Assembly: GCA_009746045.1 (NCBI GenBank)
Contig: RPFO01001550.1
Span: forward strand, 1-64,000
Direction: 5' to 3'
DNA from: Mesostigma viride
Taxonomy: Eukaryota; Streptophyta; Mesostigmatophyceae; Mesostigmatales; Mesostigmataceae
DNA length: 64,000 bases
Shown: positions 26,909 through 34,845 of the stretch, in pieces
Numbering within the stretch: the first letter of the stretch is position 1
Layout: each line of letters starts with the position of its first letter
Made by a program: the position numbers and the translations under genes
The notes under the pieces: generated by a model
What the model was told of the DNA's origin: nothing
Seen by the model: only the letters and a program-made list of their open reading frames with translations
Database searches by the model: none

Positions 26909-28134
26909 CTGTGTGGCGATAAACGGCATACAGAGCAGGCAGAAGGGTGCGTGCGGTACCACTTGTGTCAGGCAAACAGCGTTGTTAAGGCGTTGGTACA
27001 GTCTTCCCGCGTGTCCGGTTGTGCGTCACACCACAGCTGAAATTGTCCGTCAAAAGGTAAAGATGTCCGCGCTCGTCCACTACCTGACGCCCGCGGACGG
27101 GGCGGAGGAGGACCCGAGGTTTGCAGGCAAGATCAGGGTGACGGACGACGGCAGAATTTCTATTATCGACGTGTTGTCTTGCTTTGGTTTCAAGACCCCC
27201 AAAGACATCTGGTTCAAGCTTCAAAAAACACATCCCGAAGTGGTCTCTACCAGAGACCACTTCCGATTTCCAGGTCAAGGCCAGCGAGACACGCCTGTGA
27301 CTGACCGCCAGGGTCTAACCAAGATCATAATGCTGCTGCCCGGCAAGATCGCGGCCAAGTTCAGGGACCAAGTGTCCATTCTGCTGGAGCGCTACCTTAA
27401 TGCTGACCGCTCACTGGCAGAGGACATTCTGAAAAGGGCTGACGCCAAAGACGGCGCCATCACCAACCTAGAGGAGCACCCGCGTGTACGAAGCTCCTGG
27501 GCAGCCAAGGCGCTTAACGATTCTATCAAAGGCTACATGGACACAAACGAGAACTGCGGTCTCCTCTACCCTTATGTGCACGACACAAACAACAGGGCTG
27601 TCACTGGGAAGAGTGCTAGCGAGTTGAAGGCCATGTATGGAGCTGCCAGGTCTTCGTCGGCACGCGACCTTACCAGCGAAGAGCAGAGCGCTGCACTGTT
27701 TTTCCTCCAAGTTTGCGAGGCTAAAGAGATCCAACGGTCGGGTGAAAACCCGCTCACGGTCGCTAAGAGGGACAGGGAACTGTTTGAGCCGGTGTTCAAG
27801 GCCAAAGGGCTCCATGACAGTTTCGCAGACAGGGAGTGTGTTAAGAGCAATGCAAAGGTCATGAGGCTCAGCCAGAAGGCTAACAAGGTAGCTGCAGCCG
27901 TTTCTATCTACGGTGGTGTTGGGGCTATGGCACAATCTTCGTAGGCGTCCGTTAGTGCGTCACACCTATGAGGAGGTTGTTTAAGCACTTGTGCCAAAAA
28001 TACATGGTTACGCCTTGATTCCCTTGTCCTGGCCATCGAAAAGGATGACCGCAAAGTTCAATTTGTAAAAAAAAACAATGAGGGAATGGGACAATTAAAA
28101 CAAAGCAAACAGTGTTCAAGTAGCAGCCACTCAC
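26909..28134 (-). other. intron 1 of the reductase gene, containing an antisense gene
   Basis: 1,226 bases. On the minus strand it begins GTGAGTGGCTG after GGCTGGGTT and ends CGCCACACAG before AGCTCGGGAG. Joining in phase 0 gives KGYGWV followed by SSGDEN, fitting the conserved G-x-G-x-V-x-SG region of class II reductases. The donor GTGAGT is a consensus spliceosomal site. A BRO-like gene (27063-27944) lies inside on the other strand. The remaining ~300 bases show no structure I can assign. Confidence 0.7.
27063..27944 (+). CDS. BRO-N-like protein nested antisense in reductase intron 1
   Basis: 293 residues from ATG 27063 (MSALVHYLTPADGAEEDPRF). Residues 25-115 resemble BRO/KilA-type antirepressor domains: KIRVTDDGRISIIDVLSCFG, a charged middle, and GLTKIIMLLPGKIAAKFRDQ with VSILLERYL. 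This MLLPG-type helix followed by LxRYL is frequent in NCLDV and phage BRO-like genes. The C-terminal half is helical and basic. Such genes are mobile and often sit next to or in nuclease-bearing elements. The upstream frame extension to 26751 crosses exon 2 and is not coding. Confidence 0.75.
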   Translation: MSALVHYLTPADGAEEDPRFAGKIRVTDDGRISIIDVLSCFGFKTPKDIWFKLQKTHPEVVSTRDHFRFPGQGQRDTPVTDRQGLTKIIMLLPGKIAAKFRDQVSILLERYLNADRSLAEDILKRADAKDGAITNLEEHPRVRSSWAAKALNDSIKGYMDTNENCGLLYPYVHDTNNRAVTGKSASELKAMYGAARSSSARDLTSEEQSAALFFLQVCEAKEIQRSGENPLTVAKRDRELFEPVFKAKGLHDSFADRECVKSNAKVMRLSQKANKVAAAVSIYGGVGAMAQSS

Positions 28135-28790
28135 AACCCAGCCGTAGCCCTTGAGTCTCTCTCCCGGCGGTCTGATCTCGCTGAAGTCCAGCACAAGGTG
28201 GTTGGCGGGGTACTTCCCGGCCAGCAGCTTGCCCACCGCCTTGGCCCAAGCAACGGCCGAGTCGCCCACACTGATTCGCCACGTCCTCGAAATGCCCTCC
28301 CACGTCTCCTGGTTCGACTCCCTCCCGCCGCTGGCGGTCCGTGTGGACCGGATGACGGTGATGTCGGAGATGGCCTGCGAGAACCCGTTCAGCGTGCCGG
28401 TGACGGGCACGAAGCCCACGCCGCAACCTTGTAACAGGAGCCAGAGCACGTCCACGACGTCGTAGACGGTCTCCACCTCGGTGAAGCTGCAGTTGAACAT
28501 GCACGACTCCCTCCGCCTGCTCAGCTCCGTCCCCCGAGGAACAGGGTCCTACCGGCGGGGGCTATCCTCCTGTTGAGGACGTGATGGTGCAGCTCGGCCA
28601 GTTCCTCCATCTCGATGGAGTTTAATGGCTGCCCTTTGGCCCTCACCCAAAGCCACCTCTGGTGAGATACCACTCTGTCGACCACGGCCGACCACGTCTC
28701 CAGCCGCTGGCTCCCGTCGATGGGTCGATGGTACGTCCTGAGTTCGATTGCCATGGCCCGATCGGTCGGCGTAGTGACAGACGTATCCAT
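28135..28790 (-). CDS. nrdJ: adenosylcobalamin-dependent ribonucleotide reductase, exon 1 (frameshifted at a C5 run)
   Basis: From ATG 28790 the frame runs MDTSVTTPTDRAMAIELRTY and ends at a stop at 28521 just after GRTLFLGG. A C5 run at 28531-28535 explains it: one more base gives GGTEL and joins the frame with CMFNCSF, where the second Cys fits the first active-site redox Cys, then LLQGCGVGFVPVTG and VLDFSEIRPPGERLKGYGWV up to the intron donor. All are class II reductase landmarks. A start at the internal ATG (MAIELRTYHRP) is also possible. Together with exons 2 and 3 the protein would be about 670-680 residues, close to bacterial RTPR size (~740). Confidence 0.8.
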
Positions 28791-28892
28791 AGCGTGTCGA
28801 GTGAGGGCGTGTATAAACTACGGCGCACATTATCGTCGTGCGGTAAGCACACACGAAGCTTAAATATTTTCTAGAGATGTAAGTATAACTCC

Positions 28893-29144
28893 ATGGTTAA
28901 CTTTCACGTCGGTCCGATTGCCCTCAGCGCAATTGCCGCTTTCATCATCTTCCACACGTCCACGAGCATCTGCGCTCTCCGCAAGGAGGGGTTCAAGTGC
29001 AAGACGTCCCCCCCCGATTGGAAGTGTTTCTGGACAAAGTGGGGCGTCATGATCCTGGGAATCAGTGGCGCGAGTTTGTTGTTGTGGAAGGCCCACCTAG
29101 AGGAGGTCGCTCTGAAGAGGGGGTTCCGCGACGTGATCATGTAG
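28893..29144 (+). CDS. two-pass membrane protein
   Basis: 83 residues with hydrophobic segments at about 6-27 (GPIALSAIAAFIIFHTSTSI) and 48-66 (WGVMILGISGASLLLWKAHL). A Cys/Lys-rich loop (CALRKEGFKCKTSPPDWKCF) lies between them. Start MVNFHVGP. Probably a virion or factory membrane protein. Confidence 0.6.
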   Translation: MVNFHVGPIALSAIAAFIIFHTSTSICALRKEGFKCKTSPPDWKCFWTKWGVMILGISGASLLLWKAHLEEVALKRGFRDVIM

Positions 29145-29171
29145 AAAAATGCCGCGGTTATATGATACGAG

Positions 29172-29534
29172 ATGGACTATTCTAAGCAAGCCTTGTTTTC
29201 GGCGCTGTTGACGATGCTCCCTCAGATTGCGTTGTTGGTTATCGCCATTGTCGTTCTTCTACGCGCGAAATCGTTAGTGTCTGACTCGCTCGCGTCTGTG
29301 TGGTGTGTGTTCACCTTGCGCCCAGGCGACCGAGACTGCAAGGACAAGGCGTCCACGAAGATCAACGGCGTGTTTGGAGGCGTCGCCGGCACGCTCGCAA
29401 CGGCCGCGGTCGCAGTGTTCGGAATAAACAGACTAATGCGGAGGCGCTCTCAACCGGTCGTCGTCGACCCCGCACGCCAGCCTCAGCGGCCCTACTCGTC
29501 TCCAATGAGACAGCAATACAGGGGCAGGTACTGA
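29172..29534 (+). CDS. membrane protein with basic C-terminus
   Basis: 120 residues. The N-terminus has a strong membrane helix (LLTMLPQIALLVIAIVVLLR); a second weaker one lies near residue 75 (GVFGGVAGTLATAAVAVFGI). Two Cys (VWCVFTLRPGDRDC) lie in the loop, and the tail is Arg/Pro/Gln-rich. Co-oriented with the small gene 27 bases upstream. Confidence 0.6.
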   Translation: MDYSKQALFSALLTMLPQIALLVIAIVVLLRAKSLVSDSLASVWCVFTLRPGDRDCKDKASTKINGVFGGVAGTLATAAVAVFGINRLMRRRSQPVVVDPARQPQRPYSSPMRQQYRGRY

Positions 29535-29592
29535 TACAAATGAAAGAGACTCGATGCAATTAAAACCCCGTTGAAAGGGAAAATGTGTTCCT

Positions 29593-29922
29593 TCAATCCG
29601 TTCCTTTATTATTCTTAATAAATGCACGATTTACACTTCCAACCAGTGTCTTCAACACAATTTGCAATGTTTTGTACATGATGAACCATAGCAGGACAGT
29701 TTTTAGGAGAATGTGCACACTCTCAAAACGGTCGTCGATGACCTCGTCGCAGTAATCGGGGCGCTCCTTCCACAGCTCGGAGGAGGTGGACGTCATTTGG
29801 GCGCAGATGTCATGTTTTTCCATGTTCATCCAGAAACCCAAGTCCCCAAAGTGCGGTCCCTTCAAGAACAGGTCCTTCAGCGGCCTTTTCACGAGCGCGT
29901 CGTACACGTACGCAAACGCCAT
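29593..29922 (-). CDS. small membrane protein
   Basis: 109 residues: a soluble N-terminus (MAFAYVYDALVKRPLKDLFL) and one hydrophobic helix near residues 73-95 (LLKTVLLWFIMYKTLQIVLK) with a basic tail. The gap to the converging gene contains CTTAATAAATGC, a poly(A)-like signal. Confidence 0.6.
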   Translation of the reverse strand: MAFAYVYDALVKRPLKDLFLKGPHFGDLGFWMNMEKHDICAQMTSTSSELWKERPDYCDEVIDDRFESVHILLKTVLLWFIMYKTLQIVLKTLVGSVNRAFIKNNKGTD

Positions 29923-29962
29923 CCACCCCCTACACGGTATACAGTCGATTTTTAAACGCGCG

Positions 29963-30568
29963 TCACTCGAACTTTACCACGAAACGCTGACGAACCTGCT
30001 TCACTTGCGGCCTGACGATGACCGCGAGGTCCGAGGCCTTGCACCGGTTGCGGCACTTCACTATCTTCCCCGCCCGGATGCGAACGTTGAGGACCTTGTC
30101 TTTGCACTTGGGCAGGTCGGACCTGATCTCGTCGTGGTTCATCCTCGCATAGGCGATGACCCCATTCAGGATCGCCCACCGAAAGAAGTTCATCTGCCCG
30201 GGAGTGGTGATGATCTCCCGCTCTCCTTCCACGAGCTTGGTTTTCCTCCTCCTCGCAAAAGGGTCGAACATGCGCTTGGAGTAGAAGTCCAGCTGCTCAC
30301 GGTAGGACATGTACAGGTTGAAGGGGATGGAGCCGCCCTCGACGCAGTACTCGACCTTGTGCGTCTTCGCGTAGTTTGTGACGAGCCATTCAATCACGCG
30401 CAGAGACAGCCCCGACGACTTCTTTTTCCCTTCCGGATTCGCGAACTCGTACAGCGTCTCGAAGTTGTCCTTGCTTCCGTAGAATCGCTGCAGAGATCGC
30501 TCCAGAAGGTCCATAGCGTCCCGAGGTGTGCCGAGTCTCAATGTGTACGAGTAGATAAATTTTGGCAA
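29963..30568 (-). CDS. conserved-looking basic protein, function unknown
   Basis: 201 residues starting MPKFIYSYTLRLGTPRDAMD. Notable segments: SSGLSLRVIEWLVTNYAKTH, YMSYREQLDFYSKRMFDPFA followed by RRRKTK, and GQMNFFRWAILNGVIAYARM. The pattern YxxY-x-QL-x-x-YSK-x-x-FDPF-RR recalls a family I have seen in several NCLDV genomes with no assigned function. The C-terminus is basic (CRNRCKASDLAVIVR). A core transcription or packaging role is possible but not shown. Confidence 0.65.
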   Translation of the reverse strand: MPKFIYSYTLRLGTPRDAMDLLERSLQRFYGSKDNFETLYEFANPEGKKKSSGLSLRVIEWLVTNYAKTHKVEYCVEGGSIPFNLYMSYREQLDFYSKRMFDPFARRRKTKLVEGEREIITTPGQMNFFRWAILNGVIAYARMNHDEIRSDLPKCKDKVLNVRIRAGKIVKCRNRCKASDLAVIVRPQVKQVRQRFVVKFE

Positions 30569-30678
30569 TCGTCCACTCTGTCCCTCGTGTCTCTTCTGTC
30601 AGTTCGCGGGACGCGGTCTCGCTCGCTCGTGTGCGCGTGGAGTGCATAGATTATCTGCGTTTACATCAATAAGTTCGC

Positions 30679-31413
30679 ATGACTAGCGTTTCCATGCTCC
30701 AGGGCATGCTGGCGAATTTAGAACCGTTGATCATGCGAGCCATCAACGCGCGACAAAAGGGGGATGCAGCGACCGACGAAGAGGCGGGGCTCATACAGGA
30801 CCTCCCCGACAACTTGAAGAAGTGGCAGTGGATAAAGCAGCAGATAAGACACGCCACACCGCTCTACGGGACAGGCGAGGCCGGAGGGGATAGCAACTAC
30901 CCAGCACCACGGGCACGACAGGAGTCGAGCAATAGCAAACGCACGGGCAAGAGCGCGCCATCTTCTCACGACGAAAGCGACGCAGACAGTGTCGTTGGAT
31001 CGACAATGGGAGGGGCGAGGGGCGGGGACGGTGCACCCCCTCTTTCAAAAAAAAGGATCGACGCGTCACAAAACAAGGATAAAGACGAGGGGGGGGGTGA
31101 CAGCGGTGGGGGGGGGGGTGATCTGGAGGGGCGATGGGAGAACAGGGAAGAGTATTGGGCTGATGATGATGAACTCAAGGGCATGACCGAAGAACAAGCG
31201 AAGTACTACAAAGAAGTGAGGGCTAATGTGGCGAAGAGTTTCCAAATAGCCAAGAACTTTGTAGCGACTAACATCAAATCCGAAGATCCCAAGCTTCGTA
31301 CCCTTGCTGAAAACACAAAAAAGACGCTCGACGAATGGTATATCAACGAGGATGCCACGAAGGCCGCACTGCAACAAGAATCGGATTTCTTTGAAAAGAG
31401 TTTCTCGAAGTGA
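30679..31413 (+). CDS. charged low-complexity protein
   Basis: 244 residues. An N-terminal helical domain (MLQGMLANLEPLIMRAINAR), a long Ser/Gly/Asp-rich disordered part with two G8-G10-class runs at 31090-31120, and a helical C-terminus (MTEEQAKYYKEVRANVAKSF) ending QQESDFFEKSFSK. The last 36 bases lie in the first copy of a repeat that recurs at 32799. The two G runs sit in coding sequence that stays in frame. Confidence 0.65.
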   Translation: MTSVSMLQGMLANLEPLIMRAINARQKGDAATDEEAGLIQDLPDNLKKWQWIKQQIRHATPLYGTGEAGGDSNYPAPRARQESSNSKRTGKSAPSSHDESDADSVVGSTMGGARGGDGAPPLSKKRIDASQNKDKDEGGGDSGGGGGDLEGRWENREEYWADDDELKGMTEEQAKYYKEVRANVAKSFQIAKNFVATNIKSEDPKLRTLAENTKKTLDEWYINEDATKAALQQESDFFEKSFSK

Positions 31414-31792
31414 GGCGGGGAATAAGGCCGCTCACGGGAGCCGCCTGGATGGTCGGCTGAACCGGGCGGGTTTGGCAGATGTAACCGGATTTGGCTAATG
31501 GCTGGCGACCTGGAATTGTTAGTAGGGGCAGTGGCCCTATTGTGCTACAATCTCGAAACAATCTTATGCTTAAAGTTTGACAGGGCCGGGTTTGTTGAAC
31601 CGGTTTGTTGAATGATAATTAGAACCTTTCGGAAAGGGTATTTGATTGGTTGTTGTTTTTGTGGTACGGTAGGTGTCGCTACATTCTCAGGTTGGCGTGT
31701 TAAGTTAAGCTCGGTTGCTGATGTCAGCCCCGTGCTAGGGCAGTTTGACTACTTTGGCGGCGTAGTGACATTGTTGTGGTCTTTTTTCTTGT
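31378..31792. repeat. direct repeat A, copy 1
   Basis: 415 bases that recur, apparently unchanged, at 32799-33213. The copy begins inside the end of the 30679-31413 gene (GAATCGGATTTC) and runs into non-coding sequence. The junction at each end has the microhomology GAATC. Confidence 0.85.
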
Positions 31793-32675
31793 AAACGTTG
31801 GCTGAGCGCCGACGGCTGAGGCTATGGCGGTACAAGAAGTGCCTCACCAGCCTTGCGCTCAGCATGGGTGCGGGGCTAAAATTTGTTAACCAAATTTCCG
31901 GCATCCATGATCCCTGGCTGCTTAAGGCGGTTGGGATTCATGGCTGCCACTGGCCCGGAATTAATGTCCGGGTGATCGGGGTTTAAATGCGAAGCGGGGG
32001 CTGATGCATTATTTAATGGCTGGTTTGTTTGAAAGAAACGGCCAGCTGGCCGGGTTGGGCAAGGGCTAGCTTGCTTGATGGTTCCGTACCTGGGGATGCT
32101 TGCGCCTCGGGTTGGGCTGTCGGCAGGCTGGCCTGCCTTTGAGTTGTCTCGTACCTGGAAATGCTTGCATTCCGGGTTGGGCTTGGCTTGAGGGCCGCCG
32201 CGGCTCGGGGGGGTAAAAAATTTAAGTCACCGTTGTGGGACACGGAGCCTCGGCGCAGGAGGCAAGGGCTGAAAGCCAACTTGATTTCGTAATCAGTGGT
32301 ATTTCCACTTTTTTGTACGGAAGGAGTGTTTATGTGCTCGGCACTAGGTTGGTTGCTCTTCAAAAAAGTTGTAAACTGGGCGTCGGCTGGAATCAGCGGC
32401 GCCAGTCAGCAGCTTTTGCTTTGACTTTGTGTTCCGCGACAGCACCCCTTAGCGGACCAGAGAAGAGGTCGGCAACGAGGTCAGCGGGGGCCCCCGAGTG
32501 GGGTCAAAAATGCGAGCTGTGTCGATTGACAGTGCATGAATTTTTGTGCATTCACAGTCGCTGGGAATTAAATCTGTTTTCTGGCAACGGAGAGCGCCCA
32601 TCGCGACAGGACAGCTTTTGAGGGGAAAGGAAATGGTGCTTCTTTAGCGGACCGGAGGGCCAGGAAGGGGAGGTT

Positions 32676-32801
32676 GGGTAATCGCGAGCCATGCCTAAGG
32701 AGTTCTTAATAGCGGTTCTGTAACCGCTACCTGTCTGTATGCATCTACTTATTGTTTTAACAAAGATGCTGGTGACTATGGTGAGCAAACGGGTGTATGA
32801 A
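32676..32801. repeat. direct repeat B, copy 1
   Basis: 126 bases (starts GGGTAATCGCGAGCC, ends GGGTGTATGAA) that recur at 33251-33376. It contains the ATG and first codons of the downstream coiled-coil gene, here cut off by the start of repeat A copy 2. Confidence 0.85.
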
Positions 32802-33213
32802 TCGGATTTCTTTGAAAAGAGTTTCTCGAAGTGAGGCGGGGAATAAGGCCGCTCACGGGAGCCGCCTGGATGGTCGGCTGAACCGGGCGGGTTTGGCAGA
32901 TGTAACCGGATTTGGCTAATGGCTGGCGACCTGGAATTGTTAGTAGGGGCAGTGGCCCTATTGTGCTACAATCTCGAAACAATCTTATGCTTAAAGTTTG
33001 ACAGGGCCGGGTTTGTTGAACCGGTTTGTTGAATGATAATTAGAACCTTTCGGAAAGGGTATTTGATTGGTTGTTGTTTTTGTGGTACGGTAGGTGTCGC
33101 TACATTCTCAGGTTGGCGTGTTAAGTTAAGCTCGGTTGCTGATGTCAGCCCCGTGCTAGGGCAGTTTGACTACTTTGGCGGCGTAGTGACATTGTTGTGG
33201 TCTTTTTTCTTGT
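32799..33213. repeat. direct repeat A, copy 2
   Basis: Second copy of 31378-31792, 1,421 bases downstream. Followed by a 37-base unique patch (CCCACCCACCCACCCTC) and repeat B copy 2, so this second unit lacks the 0.88-kb middle of the first. Confidence 0.85.
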
Positions 33214-33250
33214 CCCACCCACCCACCCTCTTTGGTGGCCTGGTCTGCGC

Positions 33251-33376
33251 GGGTAATCGCGAGCCATGCCTAAGGAGTTCTTAATAGCGGTTCTGTAACC
33301 GCTACCTGTCTGTATGCATCTACTTATTGTTTTAACAAAGATGCTGGTGACTATGGTGAGCAAACGGGTGTATGAA
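33251..33376. repeat. direct repeat B, copy 2
   Basis: Second copy of 32676-32801. Its end runs into the true coding sequence of the gene starting at 33353, so this is the copy that works as that gene's leader. Confidence 0.85.
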
Positions 33377-34822
33377 ATAGAGGGGGTAGTCCCCGATCTT
33401 CGCTTTTTGCCGCAGTTGATGGAAAAGAGCGGAGACAAGTGGTTTAATATAGCCCGAAACAGGCACATGTTTAATTACGGCTTTGGGTATGAGGACCCAC
33501 ACATGGATGCAGACTTGAAAAGCAGATTGGACAAGTTGCGAGACAGAGGAGAGTATAAATCAAACCAACACCCCGACGCGCAGAGAATGCAGCAATATGC
33601 AGACGCGGTTACAAGGTTCGCGAGAGTGTACGGAGGGTTACGTAACGGCCTCCCAGCTGGTGAGGTACATAATGAGTCAGATTTTACAGATGAGCGTGAC
33701 ATAAGAGATCTTTTTGAACCTCCTTCGGGGATGGGAAACGGGCTTGGATATATACCGGACAAGACGTCCGACGAAGACACGAGAGCTACGATGAAAGGGG
33801 CCGTGGATGCACTCCTAAGACTTCAAAAAGAGGCTAGAGAGCAAGGATTTGACTTACAGGGTCTAGTTATATCACCAGAAGAACTCAATAAGGACTTAGA
33901 GGAAATGAAAGAGAGGATTAAGGAAGACCGTAAGACGCATATCAAGAAGGAATTAATAAAAGAATTAGAGGAAAAAAAGGCAAAGAGGGCAGAAGAATTA
34001 AATGAAAAACGGCGGCAAGAGGAAGACGAAAGACTCAGAGAAGAAGTGAAGAATGAACTGTCCGGTAGTAAAAATGCGGGGCAGCAGAAGGATGAAAAAG
34101 ACGCCAAACTCGTACAAAAAAACACCGAAATCAAATGGCCAGCGACATTTGCAGCCGCACACGATCCAAACGATATTGCAACAAGCTTTTCAAAACTGAG
34201 CACACAGGTTGGTGAGTACACGCCATCATCAGATGAAACAGAGGAAATGTATAATAAATACGTACATGCTATTACAAAACGCCAACTCGACGTGCTGTTC
34301 CCTAAGGGCGAATGGGAGCGGGTATCGTACTTCATTAGACCAGATGAGGCCAAAAAACCCGATAAATGGGATCCGGGATATAAGCCGTACCCAATTAGAG
34401 GGGTGTTTTATAAGCGAAGAGCCCCTAAAAACGGCGAGCCCGAATACGAGTTCGTTGATCTAGGTTCTTATCCTTCCCGGATCACGCGTGTCGATGGCCG
34501 ACTCGTCCTTGCAGATCCTGACAAAACATATAACTCTTTAGCGTTAGATGGCAATGGAATAATACAACGTATTGACAAAGAAGGTGTCAAGGTACCACTC
34601 ACGCAACAAAGCGCGTCGACAAACAGAACGTCCTCTACACCGGGAGAGAGTGGTGGTGAGCCCGGTCCGTCAACGCGCACAGAGACGGGAAGTGTCACCC
34701 TTGCAACGAAAACGACAACGGATGGCGGTGGGTTGTCAATACAGCTGTTTCTTCCAGAGGAGGAAGACTTGCTAAACGCAGCTGGTTTCGATATGAAAAA
34801 TCTTAAAACGCTTATAAAATAA
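33353..34822 (+). CDS. large charged protein with coiled coil
   Basis: 489 residues from ATG 33353 (MVSKRVYEIEGVVPDLRFLP). A compact N-terminal domain (1-150), a Lys/Glu-rich coiled coil (about 190-250: KELIKELEEKKAKRAEELNE), then a domain with YNKYVHAITKRQLDVLFPKG and YPIRGVFYKRRAPKNGEPEY, and a Ser/Thr-rich tail. No family is recognised. ATG 33314 in the same frame is less likely because the leader between is AT-rich and hydrophobic. AT-rich with few G runs, unlike the fibre genes. Confidence 0.7.
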   Translation: MVSKRVYEIEGVVPDLRFLPQLMEKSGDKWFNIARNRHMFNYGFGYEDPHMDADLKSRLDKLRDRGEYKSNQHPDAQRMQQYADAVTRFARVYGGLRNGLPAGEVHNESDFTDERDIRDLFEPPSGMGNGLGYIPDKTSDEDTRATMKGAVDALLRLQKEAREQGFDLQGLVISPEELNKDLEEMKERIKEDRKTHIKKELIKELEEKKAKRAEELNEKRRQEEDERLREEVKNELSGSKNAGQQKDEKDAKLVQKNTEIKWPATFAAAHDPNDIATSFSKLSTQVGEYTPSSDETEEMYNKYVHAITKRQLDVLFPKGEWERVSYFIRPDEAKKPDKWDPGYKPYPIRGVFYKRRAPKNGEPEYEFVDLGSYPSRITRVDGRLVLADPDKTYNSLALDGNGIIQRIDKEGVKVPLTQQSASTNRTSSTPGESGGEPGPSTRTETGSVTLATKTTTDGGGLSIQLFLPEEEDLLNAAGFDMKNLKTLIK

Positions 34823-34845
34823 ACCCACGGTAGTATAATAATAAC

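Larger units (their letters stand above)
31414..33352. other. 1.9-kb non-coding spacer, partly duplicated
   Basis: No gene is seen. It holds repeat A twice, repeat B twice, and a unique 0.88-kb middle (31793-32675). The middle has a local ~33-base direct repeat (TACCTGGGGATGCTTGCGC then TACCTGGAAATGCTTGCAT, near 32090 and 32150). Features such as CTATGGCGG and GGGGCTAAA recur near 63860 at the other end of the window. The open frames in repeat A start in low-quality context and are not supported. Confidence 0.6.

Noticed and set aside
26468-26962. intein instead of intron at the reductase active site
   Set aside because: The inserted gene is on the opposite strand and the sense frame is not open across the insert, so no protein-splicing element can be encoded there.
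31612-31794. 60-residue open frame repeated at 33033-33284
   Set aside because: It lies inside duplicated repeat A, has no upstream promoter-like sequence and its end differs between copies. It is better explained as chance in a repeat.
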